Shown piece after piece: positions 21,826-33,574 of a stretch of DNA of 64,000 bases; within the stretch, counting starts at the first letter, position 1, and each line of letters starts with the position of its first letter. The stretch is from Neobacillus sp. PS3-12. GTDB lineage: Bacteria; Bacillota; Bacilli; Bacillales; Cytobacillaceae. The stretch is from positions 2,702,001 to 2,766,000 of the forward strand of contig NZ_CP133268.1 of the NCBI RefSeq assembly GCF_030915385.1. The letters are read 5' to 3'. Made by a program: the position numbers and the translations under genes. The notes below the pieces were generated by a model that saw nothing but the letters and a program-made list of their open reading frames with translations, had not been told where the DNA came from and searched no databases.

Positions 21826-22524
21826 ATGGCTAAAAAAGGTAAGAAGTATGTAGAGGCTGCAAAGCTTATCGACCACACAAAAGCTTATCCAATTGTAGAA
21901 GCAATCGAGCTTGTGAAAAAAACAAACTTTGCAAAATTTGATGCTACATTAGAAGTTGCTTTCCGTCTTGGGGTAGATCCTAAGAAAGCTGACCAACAAA
22001 TCCGCGGTGCTGTCGTTCTTCCTAACGGAACTGGTAAAACTCAACGCGTGCTAGTATTCGCTAAGGGTGAAAAAGTGAAGGAAGCTGAAGCTGCTGGTGC
22101 AGATTATGTAGGCGATTCAGAATACATCAACAAAATCCAACAAGGCTGGTTTGAATTTGATGTAATCGTAGCAACACCTGACATGATGGGTGAAGTTGGT
22201 AAATTAGGACGTACTTTAGGACCTAAAGGCTTAATGCCAAACCCTAAAACAGGTACTGTTACATTTGATGTAACAAGAGCTGTAAATGAAATCAAAGCAG
22301 GTAAAGTAGAATACCGTGTTGATAAAGCTGGAAATATCCATGTACCAATCGGTAAAGCATCATTTGAAGATCAAAAGCTCGTTGAAAACTTCAACACTAT
22401 TTTTGATACAATGGTAAAAGCAAAACCTGCTGCAGCTAAAGGAACTTACATGAAGAACGTTACTGTTGCTTCAACGATGGGACCTGGCGTAAAGGTTGAT
22501 CCTTCTACTGTAACTGTAAAATAA
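21826..22524 (+). CDS. rplA: 50S ribosomal protein L1
   Basis: L1 builds the mobile stalk that helps deacylated tRNA leave the E site. In many bacteria it also represses its own operon. The 232-residue protein begins [14 protein letters not shown] and has [18 protein letters not shown] core sequence ([18 protein letters not shown]) at about 125-142. The ATG follows aaggaggaaa. Length is normal for the family. Confidence 0.98.
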   Translation: MAKKGKKYVEAAKLIDHTKAYPIVEAIELVKKTNFAKFDATLEVAFRLGVDPKKADQQIRGAVVLPNGTGKTQRVLVFAKGEKVKEAEAAGADYVGDSEYINKIQQGWFEFDVIVATPDMMGEVGKLGRTLGPKGLMPNPKTGTVTFDVTRAVNEIKAGKVEYRVDKAGNIHVPIGKASFEDQKLVENFNTIFDTMVKAKPAAAKGTYMKNVTVASTMGPGVKVDPSTVTVK

Positions 22525-22531
22525 TGGATTG

Positions 22532-22560
22532 TTGACAAACATAAATATATCTTATAAAAT
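22532..22560 (+). promoter_or_regulatory. Promoter of rplJ-rplL
   Basis: TTGACA (22532-22537) and, after 17 bases, TAAAAT (22555-22560). It starts just after the rplA stop and precedes the L10 leader, so rplJ-rplL can be transcribed on their own. Confidence 0.8.
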
Positions 22561-22590
22561 ATATTTTGTTGTTTAAATAAATACTCATTT

Positions 22591-22706
22591 GTACCGTAGA
22601 CAGCAGGCGCTAAAATGCTTAATTTCCTGCCGAGGTAATGCGATAGAATTGCTTTTTAGTATGAACCGCATTCCACCTCCATGTCTGTAAGGGTATGGAG
22701 GTTTTT
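22591..22706 (+). promoter_or_regulatory. Ribosomal protein L10 leader with terminator
   Basis: The leader before rplJ contains conserved-looking paired segments (agcaggcgc...cctgccg; gtaatgcgat...). It ends with the stem CCTCCAT (22676-22682) / ATGGAGG (22695-22701) and five T. This layout matches the L10 autoregulatory leader of Firmicutes, where the L10-L12 complex binds the RNA and favours termination. The assignment rests on position and pattern. Confidence 0.8.
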
Positions 22707-22749
22707 ACTTACCTGGTATAAATGTAAAAAATCTACAGGAGGTGTAAGA

Positions 22750-23250
22750 ATGAGCAGCGTAATCGAACAAAAGAAACAAATCGTAGATGAGATTGCAGAG
22801 AAAATGAAAGCAAGCAAATCTACAATCGTCGTTGACTATCGTGGTCTAACAGTTGCTGAAGTAACTGAACTTCGTAAAACTCTTCGTGAAGCAGGCGTTG
22901 AATTCAAAGTTTACAAAAACTCAATGGCTCGCCGTGCTGCAGAAGCTGCAGATCTTGCAGGCTTAAATACTGCATTAACAGGTCCAAACGCTATTGCGTT
23001 TAGTACTGAGGATGTTGTAGCACCAGCTAAAATCTTAAACGACTTTGCGAAAAAACACGAGGCACTTGAATTAAAAGCAGGTGTAATCGAAGGGAATATC
23101 GCAACAGTTGAAGATGTTAAAGCTCTTGCTGAACTACCTTCACGCGAAGGCTTACTTTCTATGTTACTCAGCGTACTACAAGCACCAATTCGCAATCTTG
23201 CTCTTGCTGCAAAAGCTGTTGCAGACCAAAAAGAAGAACAAGGCGCGTAA
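22750..23250 (+). CDS. rplJ: 50S ribosomal protein L10
   Basis: L10 anchors L12 dimers to the ribosome. The 166-residue protein begins [20 protein letters not shown], has the [17 protein letters not shown] block, and ends with the helix that holds L12. ATG 22750 follows aggaggtgtaag and gives the usual N-terminus. The frame stays open to 22681, but that stretch lies in the L10 leader hairpin. Confidence 0.97.
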   Translation: MSSVIEQKKQIVDEIAEKMKASKSTIVVDYRGLTVAEVTELRKTLREAGVEFKVYKNSMARRAAEAADLAGLNTALTGPNAIAFSTEDVVAPAKILNDFAKKHEALELKAGVIEGNIATVEDVKALAELPSREGLLSMLLSVLQAPIRNLALAAKAVADQKEEQGA

Positions 23251-23312
23251 GTTAATCTGTCATTACACGTTTATCGAATAAATCGAACCGAAATTAAGGA
23301 GGAAAATTAATC

Positions 23313-23672
23313 ATGACTAAAGAACAAATCATTGAAGCAGTTAAAAATATGACTGTTTTAGAACTTAACGATCTAGTAAAAGCTATCGAAGAAGAATTCG
23401 GCGTAACTGCTGCAGCTCCTGTAGCAATGGGCGGCGTAGCTGTTGCAGCTGTTGAAGAGCAAACTGAATTTGATGTTATCCTAGCTGGCGCTGGAGATCA
23501 AAAAATTAAAGTTATCAAAGTGGTACGTGAAATCACTGGTCTTGGACTTAAAGAAGCAAAAGACCTTGTTGACAACACTCCTAAGGCTGTTAAAGAAGGC
23601 GTTTCTAAAGAAGAAGCTGAAGAAGTTAAAGCTAAGCTTGCAGAAGTTGGAGCAAACGTCGAAGTTAAGTAA
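23313..23672 (+). CDS. rplL: 50S ribosomal protein L7/L12
   Basis: L12 is the flexible stalk protein that recruits translational GTPases. The 119-residue acidic protein has the N-terminal dimer helix ([18 protein letters not shown]), an alanine-rich hinge ([16 protein letters not shown]) and the globular C-terminal domain ([22 protein letters not shown]). It lies 62 bases after rplJ with ribosome binding site aaggagg and is followed by a terminator. Confidence 0.98.
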   Translation: MTKEQIIEAVKNMTVLELNDLVKAIEEEFGVTAAAPVAMGGVAVAAVEEQTEFDVILAGAGDQKIKVIKVVREITGLGLKEAKDLVDNTPKAVKEGVSKEEAEEVKAKLAEVGANVEVK

Positions 23673-23682
23673 TTGCAATTTG

Positions 23683-23713
23683 AAAAAGCTCGCTGCTTAG
23701 GCGGGCTTTTTTT
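23683..23713 (+). terminator. Terminator after rplL
   Basis: The stem gctcgc / gcgggc with flanking A/T pairing and a seven-T tail follows the rplL stop. It separates the stalk genes from the methyltransferase gene. Confidence 0.85.
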
Positions 23714-23803
23714 GGCTATATTAAAAGTAGCTATGAAGAGTGTGGCAACATGTAATGACAATCCTCAAACTCCTTCATATTCTATTTCTTCGGAGGTGAA
23801 TCT

Positions 23804-24406
23804 ATGTCAGAACACTATTATTCCCGAACGCAAAAGGTGGAAAGTGATCCAAAATACTGGGATTTTACCCTAAGAGATTTTCGTTTTCGTTTTAAAACCG
23901 ATAATGGTGTTTTTTCCAAAAGAGAGGTTGATTTTGGTTCGCAATTATTAATTGAAACCTTTACTCTCCCTGAGGTGGAAGGGCCGATTTTAGATGTAGG
24001 CTGCGGCTATGGGCCGATAGGCTTATCTGCCGCAAAGTTGGATCAACAACGCCTTGTCCATATGGTAGATGTGAATGAACGTGCACTTCTGCTGGCAAAA
24101 GAAAATGCTGAGCTAAATCAGATTTCAAATGTGAAGATTTATGAGAGTGATCGGCTTCAAAATGTGACAGAGGACAATTTTGCTGCCATTCTAACAAACC
24201 CACCAATTAGGGCGGGGAAAAAGGTCGTCCATGAGATTTTTGAGCAAAGCTATGACCATCTTAAAGAAAATGGTGAGTTGTGGGTCGTGATTCAAAAGAA
24301 GCAAGGGGCGCCTTCAGCCATTGAAAAACTAAAAGAACTTTTTTCGGAAGTTGAAACAGTTGACAAAGAAAAAGGATATTTTATCATAAAATCAAAAAAA
24401 GTTTGA
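23804..24406 (+). CDS. Class I SAM-dependent methyltransferase, RsmC/YbxB family
   Basis: The 200-residue protein has the SAM-binding motif ILDVGCGYGPIGLSAA (about residues 58-73). Its catalytic TNPPIRAGK block is the N-P-P signature of RsmC-like rRNA guanine-N2 methyltransferases. It is half the size of E. coli RsmC, as are the Firmicutes YbxB proteins, so it has only the catalytic domain. Its place between rplL and rpoB is the same as ybxB in B. subtilis. An rRNA target is likely, but the modified base is not known from sequence. The ATG follows cggaggtgaat. Confidence 0.88.
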   Translation: MSEHYYSRTQKVESDPKYWDFTLRDFRFRFKTDNGVFSKREVDFGSQLLIETFTLPEVEGPILDVGCGYGPIGLSAAKLDQQRLVHMVDVNERALLLAKENAELNQISNVKIYESDRLQNVTEDNFAAILTNPPIRAGKKVVHEIFEQSYDHLKENGELWVVIQKKQGAPSAIEKLKELFSEVETVDKEKGYFIIKSKKV

Positions 24407-24431
24407 CTCGAGAATATCACTGTGTTATTAT
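24403..24431 (+). promoter_or_regulatory. Extended -10 promoter for rpoB-rpoC
   Basis: TTGACT (24403-24408), a 17-base spacer and TGT-TATTAT (-10 at 24426-24431) lie right after the methyltransferase stop. A leader of about 220 bases follows before rpoB. Confidence 0.75.
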
Positions 24432-24658
24432 TATAAAATGCCAAGATACCATTTTCCGAATTATTCCTTTTAATCTACATTTAAGGTATAAAAAAGGATT
24501 AATAAGGGAAAAATGACAAAATAATAATCAAAAAATGTAAAAATGTGGTTTTTGAGTTAAAAAACCCTTTTTCTTTTTGTCCTATGAAAGGTTTCTTTAG
24601 CTTTCACGGGATGCAATACATTTATTACTTAATACGCTTGATTTGAGGGGTGAATCAG

Positions 24659-27600
24659 TTGACAGGTCAACTTGTTCAGTATGGACGGCACCGCCAACGT
24701 AGGAGTTACGCGCGAATCAGTGAAGTTTTAGAATTACCAAATTTAATTGAAATCCAAACCTCTTCATATCAATGGTTTCTTGATGAGGGATTGCGTGAAA
24801 TGTTCCAAGACATTTCTCCAATTGAAGACTTTACTGGTAACCTATCTCTAGAATTTATTGATTACAGCCTTGGCGAACCAAAGTATTCTGTTGAGGAATC
24901 GAAAGAACGGGACGTTACATATTCAGCACCATTAAGAGTAAAAGTACGTCTTGTAAACAAGGAAACAGGTGAAGTAAAAGACCAGGATGTTTTTATGGGC
25001 GATTTTCCACTTATGACGGAAACAGGAACATTTGTCATCAATGGTGCAGAACGTGTTATTGTTTCCCAGCTAGTACGCTCTCCGAGTGTCTATTTCAGTG
25101 GAAAAGTTGATAAAAACGGAAAAAAAGGATTTACGGCTACTGTGATTCCGAACCGCGGCGCTTGGCTTGAATATGAAACAGACGCCAAAGACGTCGTATA
25201 TGTCAGAATCGATCGTACTCGGAAGCTGCCCGTTACGGTTCTTTTGCGTGCTCTTGGATTCGGCTCTGATCAAGAAATCATTGAATTGATTGGAGACAAT
25301 GAGTATCTTCGTAACACATTGGAAAAGGATAACACCGAAAGTGTAGAAAAAGCGCTTCTTGAAATTTATGAGCGTCTGCGTCCAGGTGAACCGCCAACTG
25401 TAGATAATGCAAAGAGTTTATTGGTTTCTAGATTTTTTGACCCAAAACGCTATGATTTAGCTAGTGTTGGCCGTTATAAGATCAATAAGAAACTTCATAT
25501 TAAAAATCGCTTGTTTAATCAGCGGTTAGCAGAATCTCTTGTTGACCCTGAAACAGGTGAGATTATTGCTGAAAAGGGCACAATTCTTGATCGTCGTAAC
25601 TTGGATCGGGTCTTGCCTGCACTTGAAAAAAATATCAATTTCAGCAGTTATCATCCTGCTGGAAGTGTTGTAGATGAGGATATTGTTTTACAATCGATCA
25701 AAATCTACGCTCCAAATGATGAAAACGAGAAAGCCATTAATGTAATTGGGAACGCCTATGTTCCTGAGCCAATTAAAAATATAACTCATGCTGATATCAT
25801 TGCATCCATCAGTTACTTCTTTGACTTACTGCATGGTGTAGGAGATACCGATGATATCGATCATTTAGGAAACAGACGTTTACGTTCTGTGGGTGAGCTT
25901 TTGCAAAACCAATTCCGTATCGGTTTATCTCGGATGGAACGTGTTGTTCGTGAAAGAATGTCGATTCAAGATACAGCAACCATTACACCACAGCAATTAA
26001 TCAATATTCGCCCTGTTATAGCTTCGATCAAAGAGTTCTTTGGAAGCTCACAGTTGTCTCAGTTCATGGATCAAACGAATCCCTTGGCTGAGTTAACACA
26101 TAAGCGTCGTTTATCAGCGCTGGGACCTGGTGGATTGACACGTGAACGTGCCGGAATGGAAGTTCGTGACGTTCACTATTCACACTATGGCCGTATGTGT
26201 CCGATTGAGACACCAGAGGGTCCAAACATTGGTTTAATTAACTCGTTATCATCTTATGCCAAAGTGAATCGTTTCGGTTTTATTGAAACACCTTACCGCC
26301 GTATCGACCCTGATACTGGTAAAGTAACAGGCCGAATTGATTATTTAACAGCAGACGAAGAAGATAACTATGTAGTAGCACAGGCAAACTCTCGTCTTGG
26401 CGACGATGGTTCATTCCTTGATGAAGATATCGTTGCCCGTTTCCGTGGTGAAAACACTGTTATCAATCGTGATCGTATTGATTACATGGATGTATCACCT
26501 AAACAGGTTGTTTCGGCTGCAACTGCTTGTATTCCGTTCCTTGAAAATGACGACTCAAACCGTGCGTTGATGGGAGCAAACATGCAGCGTCAAGCTGTTC
26601 CTCTAATGGAGCCAGAAGCACCACGCGTTGGTACAGGTATGGAATATGTATCTGCAAAAGACTCAGGTGCTGCTGTTATTTGTAAGCATCCGGGTATTGT
26701 TGAACACGTTGAGGCCCGTGAAGTTTGGGTCCGCCGAATTGTTGAAATTGATGGTCAAGAAGTCAAGGGTGACCTTGATAAATATAAAATGCTAAAATTT
26801 GTCCGCTCTAACCAAGGAACTTGTTATAACCAACGTCCGATTGTAAGCGTCGGCGACCGAGTTGTAAAAGGTGAAGTTCTAGGTGATGGACCTTCAATGG
26901 AAAAAGGTGAGCTTGCACTGGGACGAAATGTGCTGGTTGCCTTCATGACATGGAATGGTTACAACTACGAGGATGCCATCATCATGAGTGAGCGTCTCGT
27001 TAAAGACGATGTTTATACATCAATCCATATTGAAGAATATGAATCAGAATCTCGTGATACAAAGCTTGGACCAGAAGAAATCACACGTGATATTCCAAAT
27101 GTAGGTGAAGATGCGCTTCGTAACCTTGATGAGCGTGGAATTATCCGAATTGGAGCAGAAGTAAAAGACGGTGATTTGCTTGTTGGTAAGGTTACGCCTA
27201 AAGGTGTGACAGAGCTTACTGCGGAAGAACGCTTGCTCCATGCGATCTTTGGTGAAAAAGCCAGAGAGGTACGTGATACGTCACTAAGAGTACCACATGG
27301 CGGCGGCGGAATTGTTCATGATGTGAAAGTGTTTAATCGTGAAGATGGTGACGAACTGCCACCAGGAGTTAATCAATTAGTACGTGTGTACATCGTCCAA
27401 AAGCGTAAAATCCATCAAGGTGACAAAATGGCAGGACGCCATGGTAATAAAGGGGTTATTTCCCGAATCTTGCCTGAAGAGGATATGCCATTCCTTCCAG
27501 ACGGTACACCTGTAGATATCATGTTAAATCCACTAGGGGTGCCATCACGGATGAACATCGGTCAGGTACTTGAGCTTCATCTTGGTATGGCAGCTAGAGC

Positions 27601-28213
27601 ACTTGGCATTCATGTTGCAACGCCTGTATTTGACGGTGCGCGTGAGGAAGATGTTTGGTCAACGATTGAAGAAGCTGGCATGGCGCGTGATGCGAAAACA
27701 ATCCTATATGACGGCCGATCTGGAGAACCATTCGATAATCGTATCTCTGTTGGTGTCATGTACATGATTAAGCTCGCACACATGGTTGATGATAAACTTC
27801 ATGCTCGTTCGACAGGACCTTATTCACTTGTTACGCAGCAACCACTTGGCGGTAAAGCACAATTTGGCGGTCAGCGTTTCGGTGAGATGGAGGTTTGGGC
27901 CCTTGAAGCATATGGCGCTGCCTATACACTTCAAGAAATCCTAACTGTAAAATCAGACGACGTGGTTGGTCGTGTGAAGACATATGAAGCAATTGTTAAA
28001 GGTGAGAATGTTCCGGAGCCAGGTGTTCCTGAATCATTCAAGGTCTTAATCAAAGAACTTCAGAGTCTTGGTATGGATGTGAAGATCTTGTCCGGCGATG
28101 AGGAAGAAATTGAAATGCGGGACTTAGATGATGAAGAAGACTTGCAACAAGTCGACACTTTAAATATTGCGCCAGAAAACCTTGAATCAGAAAAGGTTGG
28201 TATAAAAGAATAA
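24659..28213 (+). CDS. rpoB: DNA-directed RNA polymerase subunit beta
   Basis: This is the beta subunit of the core polymerase, forming one side of the active-site channel. The 1184-residue protein follows B. subtilis RpoB closely throughout. The rifampicin-binding region reads [20 protein letters not shown] then [10 protein letters not shown], with no residue change I recognise as a resistance allele. The C-terminal blocks [13 protein letters not shown] and [15 protein letters not shown] are intact. I place the start at TTG 24659 because gaggggtga is then correctly spaced and the product begins at the family residue; GTG 24650 lies within that ribosome binding site. Confidence 0.97.
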   Translation: MTGQLVQYGRHRQRRSYARISEVLELPNLIEIQTSSYQWFLDEGLREMFQDISPIEDFTGNLSLEFIDYSLGEPKYSVEESKERDVTYSAPLRVKVRLVNKETGEVKDQDVFMGDFPLMTETGTFVINGAERVIVSQLVRSPSVYFSGKVDKNGKKGFTATVIPNRGAWLEYETDAKDVVYVRIDRTRKLPVTVLLRALGFGSDQEIIELIGDNEYLRNTLEKDNTESVEKALLEIYERLRPGEPPTVDNAKSLLVSRFFDPKRYDLASVGRYKINKKLHIKNRLFNQRLAESLVDPETGEIIAEKGTILDRRNLDRVLPALEKNINFSSYHPAGSVVDEDIVLQSIKIYAPNDENEKAINVIGNAYVPEPIKNITHADIIASISYFFDLLHGVGDTDDIDHLGNRRLRSVGELLQNQFRIGLSRMERVVRERMSIQDTATITPQQLINIRPVIASIKEFFGSSQLSQFMDQTNPLAELTHKRRLSALGPGGLTRERAGMEVRDVHYSHYGRMCPIETPEGPNIGLINSLSSYAKVNRFGFIETPYRRIDPDTGKVTGRIDYLTADEEDNYVVAQANSRLGDDGSFLDEDIVARFRGENTVINRDRIDYMDVSPKQVVSAATACIPFLENDDSNRALMGANMQRQAVPLMEPEAPRVGTGMEYVSAKDSGAAVICKHPGIVEHVEAREVWVRRIVEIDGQEVKGDLDKYKMLKFVRSNQGTCYNQRPIVSVGDRVVKGEVLGDGPSMEKGELALGRNVLVAFMTWNGYNYEDAIIMSERLVKDDVYTSIHIEEYESESRDTKLGPEEITRDIPNVGEDALRNLDERGIIRIGAEVKDGDLLVGKVTPKGVTELTAEERLLHAIFGEKAREVRDTSLRVPHGGGGIVHDVKVFNREDGDELPPGVNQLVRVYIVQKRKIHQGDKMAGRHGNKGVISRILPEEDMPFLPDGTPVDIMLNPLGVPSRMNIGQVLELHLGMAARALGIHVATPVFDGAREEDVWSTIEEAGMARDAKTILYDGRSGEPFDNRISVGVMYMIKLAHMVDDKLHARSTGPYSLVTQQPLGGKAQFGGQRFGEMEVWALEAYGAAYTLQEILTVKSDDVVGRVKTYEAIVKGENVPEPGVPESFKVLIKELQSLGMDVKILSGDEEEIEMRDLDDEEDLQQVDTLNIAPENLESEKVGIKE

Positions 28214-28226
28214 ATTAGCTGCACAT

Positions 28227-28370
28227 GAATAGGCTGCTGCCTATTCAATCGAAAAGCATAAGCTTTTTCAGGAGCGCACAAGCCCCTTAAGACGATCGTT
28301 AAAATCAGCTTGAAGACAAACAGTCTTCAATGGCTCTTGGCTTTTGTCTCAAGGGGTTGGGGCGTGCGCT
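28227..28370 (+). other. Structured rpoB-rpoC intergenic region
   Basis: The 211-base gap between rpoB and rpoC holds several pairings. There is a perfect 8-bp hairpin gaataggc / gcctattc (28227-28246), and aaaagc / gctttt with a T tail (28252-28268). A long-range stem pairs agcgcac (28273-28279) with gtgcgct (28364-28370) and ccccttaagac (28283-28293) with gtctcaagggg (28346-28356). The long stem encloses the hairpin gaagac / gtcttc. No coding frame is supported. It could be a processing site, an attenuator or an inserted palindromic repeat. Confidence 0.75.
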
Positions 28371-28424
28371 GCCACTTTTTTCGCAAATAGGGTAAAACCT
28401 GAGATCAAAAGGGAGGTAGGCCCC

Positions 28425-31400
28425 TTGCTGGACGTTAATAATTTTGAATATATGAAAATCGGCCTTGCATCACCGGATAAAATCCGTTCTTGGTCTTTCG
28501 GTGAAGTGAAAAAGCCAGAAACCATTAACTATCGTACATTAAAGCCTGAAAAGGATGGCTTATTCTGTGAAAGAATTTTCGGTCCAACAAAGGACTGGGA
28601 GTGCCACTGCGGAAAATATAAGCGTGTTCGTTATAAAGGCGTAGTTTGTGACCGATGCGGTGTTGAAGTAACGAGGGCAAAAGTTCGTCGTGAACGCATG
28701 GGACATATTGAATTAGCAGCACCTGTTTCCCATATCTGGTACTTTAAAGGGATCCCTAGCAGGATGGGACTTGTCTTGGACATGTCACCTCGTGCTTTAG
28801 AAGAAGTCATTTATTTTGCCTCCTATGTTGTAACAGAATCCGGCGATACTGCTCTGGAAAAGAAACAGCTATTATCCGAAAAAGAATACCGCGCATACCG
28901 CGATAAGTATGGTAATAAGTTCCAGGCATCAATGGGTGCTGAAGCAATTAAAAAGTTGCTTTTTGATATCGACTTAGATAAAGAAGCCGATTTCTTAAAG
29001 GAAGAGTTAAAAACGGCTCAAGGCCAGCGTCGTACACGTGCCATTAAACGCCTTGAAGTGATTGAGGCATTTCGCAGTTCAGGAAATGAACCTTCATGGA
29101 TGATCCTTGACGTACTTCCAGTTATTCCGCCGGAACTTCGTCCTATGGTTCAATTAGATGGCGGAAGATTTGCAACATCTGATTTGAATGACCTTTATCG
29201 TCGTGTTATTAACCGTAATAACCGTTTAAAACGTTTATTAGACCTTGGTGCACCAAGCATTATCGTACAAAACGAAAAGCGGATGCTCCAAGAAGCTGTT
29301 GATGCATTAATCGACAATGGACGCCGTGGTCGTCCTGTAACAGGTCCTGGTAACAGACCATTAAAATCACTTTCCCATATGTTAAAAGGGAAACAAGGCC
29401 GTTTCCGTCAGAACTTGCTAGGAAAACGTGTTGACTATTCAGGACGTTCCGTTATTGTCGTTGGTCCAAATTTAAAAATGTATCAATGCGGACTGCCAAA
29501 AGAAATGGCAATTGAATTATTCAAGCCTTTTGTCATGAAGGAATTAGTTGAAAAAGGCTTAGCACATAATATTAAATCTGCAAAACGCAAAATTGAACGA
29601 GTGTCACCAGAAGTTTGGGATGTGCTTGAAGATGTTATTAAGGAGCACCCTGTACTTTTAAACCGTGCCCCAACTCTTCACAGATTGGGAATTCAGGCAT
29701 TTGAGCCAACCATTGTAGAAGGTCGTGCGATCCGTCTGCATCCGCTTGTATGTACTGCTTATAATGCAGACTTTGATGGAGACCAGATGGCTGTACACGT
29801 ACCGTTATCTTCGGAAGCGCAAGCAGAAGCACGGTTACTTATGCTCGCTGCCCAAAACATCTTGAACCCTAAAGATGGTAAACCGGTTGTTACACCTTCA
29901 CAGGATATGGTACTTGGTAACTATTACCTCACCCTAGAACGAGAAGGCTCAGTCGGTGAAGGTATGATTTTTAAAGATATAAATGAGGCATTGATTGCAT
30001 ATCAAAATGGATATGTACACTTCCATACAAGGGTCGCTGTACATGCAGGTTCATTGAACAATGAGACATTTACGGAAGAACAAAATGAGAAGCTGTTAAT
30101 TACGACAGTTGGAAAACTTATTTTTAATGAAATTCTGCCGAAGTCATTCCCATATATTAATGAGCCAACAAGAGACAACTTAGAAGTCAAAACACCAGAA
30201 AAGTATTTTGTTGAAAAAGGTGAAGATGTAGTTGCGCGAATTAAATCGATGCCACTAGTTGATCCGTTTAAAAAGAAAATTCTTGGAAATATCATTGCAG
30301 AGGTATTCAAACGTTTCAAAATAACAGAAACGTCTAAAATGCTTGACCGTATGAAGGACCTTGGATTTGCTTATTCAACAAAAGCTGGTATTACTGTTGG
30401 GGTCGCTGACATCGTCGTATTAGGTGAGAAACAGGAAATTCTTCATGAAGCTCAAATCAAAGTAGATAACGTTATGAAGCAATTCAGACGTGGTTTGATT
30501 ACAGAGGATGAGCGTTATGACCGTGTTATTTCTATTTGGAGTCAGTCGAAGGATACGATTCAAGGAAAACTAATGAAATCCTTGAATAAAACAAACCCAA
30601 TCTTTATGATGAGTGACTCTGGTGCCCGTGGTAATGCATCGAACTTTACTCAGCTTGCTGGTATGCGCGGATTGATGGCCAACCCGGCTGGACGGATTAT
30701 TGAGTTGCCAATCAAGTCAAGTTTCCGTGAAGGTTTAACGGTATTAGAGTACTTTATCTCTACCCATGGTGCCCGTAAAGGTCTTGCTGATACAGCCCTT
30801 AAGACAGCAGACTCAGGTTACTTAACACGTCGTCTCGTGGACGTTGCTCAGGATGTTATCATTCGTGAAGATGATTGCGGCACAGACCGTGGTTTAATAA
30901 TTAAAGCTCTAAAAGACGGAAATGAAATCATTGAAGCTTTAGATGAGCGTCTAATTGGCCGCTATGCTCGCCGAGCAATCAAACACCCTGAAACAAAAGA
31001 AGTTATTGTTGCAGAAAATGAATTAATAACAGAAGATCTTTCTGAGGTTATTGTCGCAGCAGGTATTGAGGAAGTTTCGATTCGTACTGCCTTTACTTGT
31101 AATACGCGTCATGGTGTTTGTAAGAAATGTTATGGCCGTAACCTTGCAACTGGCCAAGAGGTTGAAGTCGGTGAAGCGGTTGGAATCATTGCAGCCCAAT
31201 CCATTGGTGAACCAGGTACACAGTTAACAATGCGTACATTCCACACTGGTGGGGTTGCCGGAGCCGATATCACTCAAGGTTTACCGCGGATTCAGGAAAT
31301 TTTTGAAGCGCGTAATCCAAAAGGGGTTGCCGTTATTTCTGAAATTGATGGGGTTGTGGTTGGTATCAATGAAGGCCGTGACCGCCAGCATGAAGTCGTA

Positions 31401-32024
31401 ATTCAGGGTGAAGTGGAATCACGCACCTATACTGCTCCATACACATCAAGATTAAAAGTAGCAATTAACGATAAGATTGAGCATGGTCAGGAATTAACTG
31501 AAGGTTCGATTGACCCTAAAGAATTAATCAAAGTTAGAGATGTTAACTCCGTTCAAGAATACCTGCTGCGTGAAGTGCAAAAAGTTTACCGCATGCAAGG
31601 TGTTGAAATTGGCGACAAACATATCGAAGTAATGGTACGACAAATGCTTCGTAAAGTTCGCGTTATTGATGCAGGTGAAACAGATGTACTCCCTGGCACC
31701 TTGCTAGATATTCACCAATTCACTGATGCCAACGAAAAAGCATTGTTATCTGGTAACATGCCAGCAACTGGACGTCCAGTATTGCTCGGAATTACAAAAG
31801 CATCGCTTGAAACGGATTCCTTCTTGTCTGCTGCTTCCTTCCAAGAAACCACAAGGGTTCTTACAGATGCAGCAATCAAAGGTAAACGTGATGAGCTCTT
31901 GGGCTTGAAAGAAAATGTTATCATCGGAAAACTTGTTCCAGCTGGTACAGGTATGCAACGCTACCGTAAAGCTGAACCTGTTTTAAGAGATACAACTTCT
32001 GAAGAAACAGTAACAATTGAGTAA
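28425..32024 (+). CDS. rpoC: DNA-directed RNA polymerase subunit beta'
   Basis: This is the catalytic subunit of core polymerase. The 1199-residue protein shows the zinc ribbon [20 protein letters not shown] (about 60-79) and the magnesium-binding NADFDGDQM near residue 445. It also has the bridge-helix/trigger region and a second cysteine cluster, [15 protein letters not shown]. The start is TTG 28425, just after the strong site gggaggtagg, giving the family N-terminus [10 protein letters not shown]. The frame is open to 28344, but that part lies in the structured intergenic region. Confidence 0.97.
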   Translation: MLDVNNFEYMKIGLASPDKIRSWSFGEVKKPETINYRTLKPEKDGLFCERIFGPTKDWECHCGKYKRVRYKGVVCDRCGVEVTRAKVRRERMGHIELAAPVSHIWYFKGIPSRMGLVLDMSPRALEEVIYFASYVVTESGDTALEKKQLLSEKEYRAYRDKYGNKFQASMGAEAIKKLLFDIDLDKEADFLKEELKTAQGQRRTRAIKRLEVIEAFRSSGNEPSWMILDVLPVIPPELRPMVQLDGGRFATSDLNDLYRRVINRNNRLKRLLDLGAPSIIVQNEKRMLQEAVDALIDNGRRGRPVTGPGNRPLKSLSHMLKGKQGRFRQNLLGKRVDYSGRSVIVVGPNLKMYQCGLPKEMAIELFKPFVMKELVEKGLAHNIKSAKRKIERVSPEVWDVLEDVIKEHPVLLNRAPTLHRLGIQAFEPTIVEGRAIRLHPLVCTAYNADFDGDQMAVHVPLSSEAQAEARLLMLAAQNILNPKDGKPVVTPSQDMVLGNYYLTLEREGSVGEGMIFKDINEALIAYQNGYVHFHTRVAVHAGSLNNETFTEEQNEKLLITTVGKLIFNEILPKSFPYINEPTRDNLEVKTPEKYFVEKGEDVVARIKSMPLVDPFKKKILGNIIAEVFKRFKITETSKMLDRMKDLGFAYSTKAGITVGVADIVVLGEKQEILHEAQIKVDNVMKQFRRGLITEDERYDRVISIWSQSKDTIQGKLMKSLNKTNPIFMMSDSGARGNASNFTQLAGMRGLMANPAGRIIELPIKSSFREGLTVLEYFISTHGARKGLADTALKTADSGYLTRRLVDVAQDVIIREDDCGTDRGLIIKALKDGNEIIEALDERLIGRYARRAIKHPETKEVIVAENELITEDLSEVIVAAGIEEVSIRTAFTCNTRHGVCKKCYGRNLATGQEVEVGEAVGIIAAQSIGEPGTQLTMRTFHTGGVAGADITQGLPRIQEIFEARNPKGVAVISEIDGVVVGINEGRDRQHEVVIQGEVESRTYTAPYTSRLKVAINDKIEHGQELTEGSIDPKELIKVRDVNSVQEYLLREVQKVYRMQGVEIGDKHIEVMVRQMLRKVRVIDAGETDVLPGTLLDIHQFTDANEKALLSGNMPATGRPVLLGITKASLETDSFLSAASFQETTRVLTDAAIKGKRDELLGLKENVIIGKLVPAGTGMQRYRKAEPVLRDTTSEETVTIE

Positions 32025-32035
32025 ACTTCATTCCA

Positions 32036-32070
32036 GCGGTGCTTGCTACTTTTGCAAGCACCGCATTTTA
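32036..32070 (+). terminator. Terminator after rpoC
   Basis: A perfect 11-bp stem GCGGTGCTTGC (32036-32046) / GCAAGCACCGC (32054-32064) is followed by atttta. The T-run is short, but the stem is strong. Confidence 0.8.
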
Positions 32071-32092
32071 AAGAAAAAAATCAATTATTTAT

Positions 32093-32121
32093 TTGACATG
32101 GCTGTATAAAAATGATACTAT
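32093..32121 (+). promoter_or_regulatory. Promoter of the rplGB-rpsL-rpsG-fusA-tuf operon
   Basis: A perfect -35 TTGACA (32093-32098), 17 bases, then TGA-TACTAT with the -10 at 32116-32121 (extended -10). It sits right after the rpoC terminator and 44 bases before rplGB. Confidence 0.85.
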
Positions 32122-32164
32122 ATCAAAGGTGCTTCATTCACCTGATACTTTGGAGGATATGAAA

Positions 32165-32413
32165 ATGTCTTATGAAAAAGTATTACAGGCAAATAAAGTT
32201 ATTATTGGAACAAAACAAACAGTCAGGGCACTGAAAGAAGGAAATGTAAGTGAGCTAGTGGTTGCAGAGGATGCAGATCCTAATGTAACAGATTTGCTGA
32301 TCAAGCAAGCTAACGATGCAAACATTCCGGTTGTACATGTGGATTCAAAGAAGAAACTTGGAAAAACATGTGGAATAGAAGTTGGTGCAGCAGCTGTGGC
32401 TATTATTCATTAA
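32165..32413 (+). CDS. rplGB: L7Ae-family K-turn RNA-binding protein YbxF
   Basis: The 82-residue protein belongs to the L7Ae/L30e family, which binds kink-turn RNA. It has [16 protein letters not shown], the VAEDADPNV segment and the C-terminal [18 protein letters not shown] signature. B. subtilis YbxF has the same size and place and is known to bind K-turns and associate with the ribosome. Its function in the cell is unclear. ATG 32165 is eight bases from ggagg; an in-frame ATG at 32159 would be too close. Confidence 0.93.
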   Translation: MSYEKVLQANKVIIGTKQTVRALKEGNVSELVVAEDADPNVTDLLIKQANDANIPVVHVDSKKKLGKTCGIEVGAAAVAIIH

Positions 32414-32502
32414 AAACTGTTTTTGTAGATCAACCATACTACAAAGACGTTGTTTTTTGTAAAAAAATGAACCACCTGGATGTGTGGGCTTAGAAAAAAT
32501 GA

Positions 32503-32940
<438 letters not shown>

Positions 32941-32982
32941 ATTTATTAAATAAATAGAGCTTGTTTGAAAGGAGGAAATAAA

Positions 32983-33453
32983 ATGCCACGTAAAGGTCCT
33001 GTAGCAAAAAGAGACGTGTTACCTGATCCACTTTACAATTCAAAATTAGTTACTCGTCTAATCAACAAAATGATGATCGATGGTAAAAGAGGTAAGTCAC
33101 AAGAAATCCTTTATTCTGCATTTAACACCATTCGTGAACGTTCTGGTAAAGAACCAATGGAAGTTTTTGATGCAGCAATGAAAAATATCATGCCTGTATT
33201 AGAAGTAAGAGCACGCCGTGTAGGTGGTGCAAACTATCAAGTACCAGTTGAGGTACGTCCTGATCGCCGTACTACTTTAGGTCTTCGCTGGTTAGTTAAC
33301 TATGCGCGTCTTCGCGGAGAAAAAACAATGGAAGAGCGTTTAGCTAACGAAATCTTAGATGCAGCTAACAACACTGGCGCATCTGTTAAGAAGCGTGAAG
33401 ATACACATAAAATGGCCGAAGCCAACAAAGCTTTTGCACACTATCGTTGGTAA
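32983..33453 (+). CDS. rpsG: 30S ribosomal protein S7
   Basis: S7 starts assembly of the 30S head and lines the E site. The 156-residue protein begins [20 protein letters not shown] and has the conserved [16 protein letters not shown] block. The ATG 32983 follows gaaaggaggaaat; an upstream in-frame start at 32965 has no ribosome binding site. It is spaced 42 bases from rpsL, in the str operon order. Confidence 0.98.
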   Translation: MPRKGPVAKRDVLPDPLYNSKLVTRLINKMMIDGKRGKSQEILYSAFNTIRERSGKEPMEVFDAAMKNIMPVLEVRARRVGGANYQVPVEVRPDRRTTLGLRWLVNYARLRGEKTMEERLANEILDAANNTGASVKKREDTHKMAEANKAFAHYRW

Positions 33454-33574
33454 TCTAACCGTCATATTGAAACACGCCGCTTGTTTAGTTTCTACAAGCC
33501 GGCGTTGTTTTACATATGCACAATCAGGAAATACTAGTAAATAAAATACTTAAAAAAGGAAGGAGAAAGACATT

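Noticed and set aside
28344..28424. Longer N-terminus for rpoC
   Set aside because: It reads through a structured intergenic region; TTG 28425 follows gggaggtagg and matches the family start.
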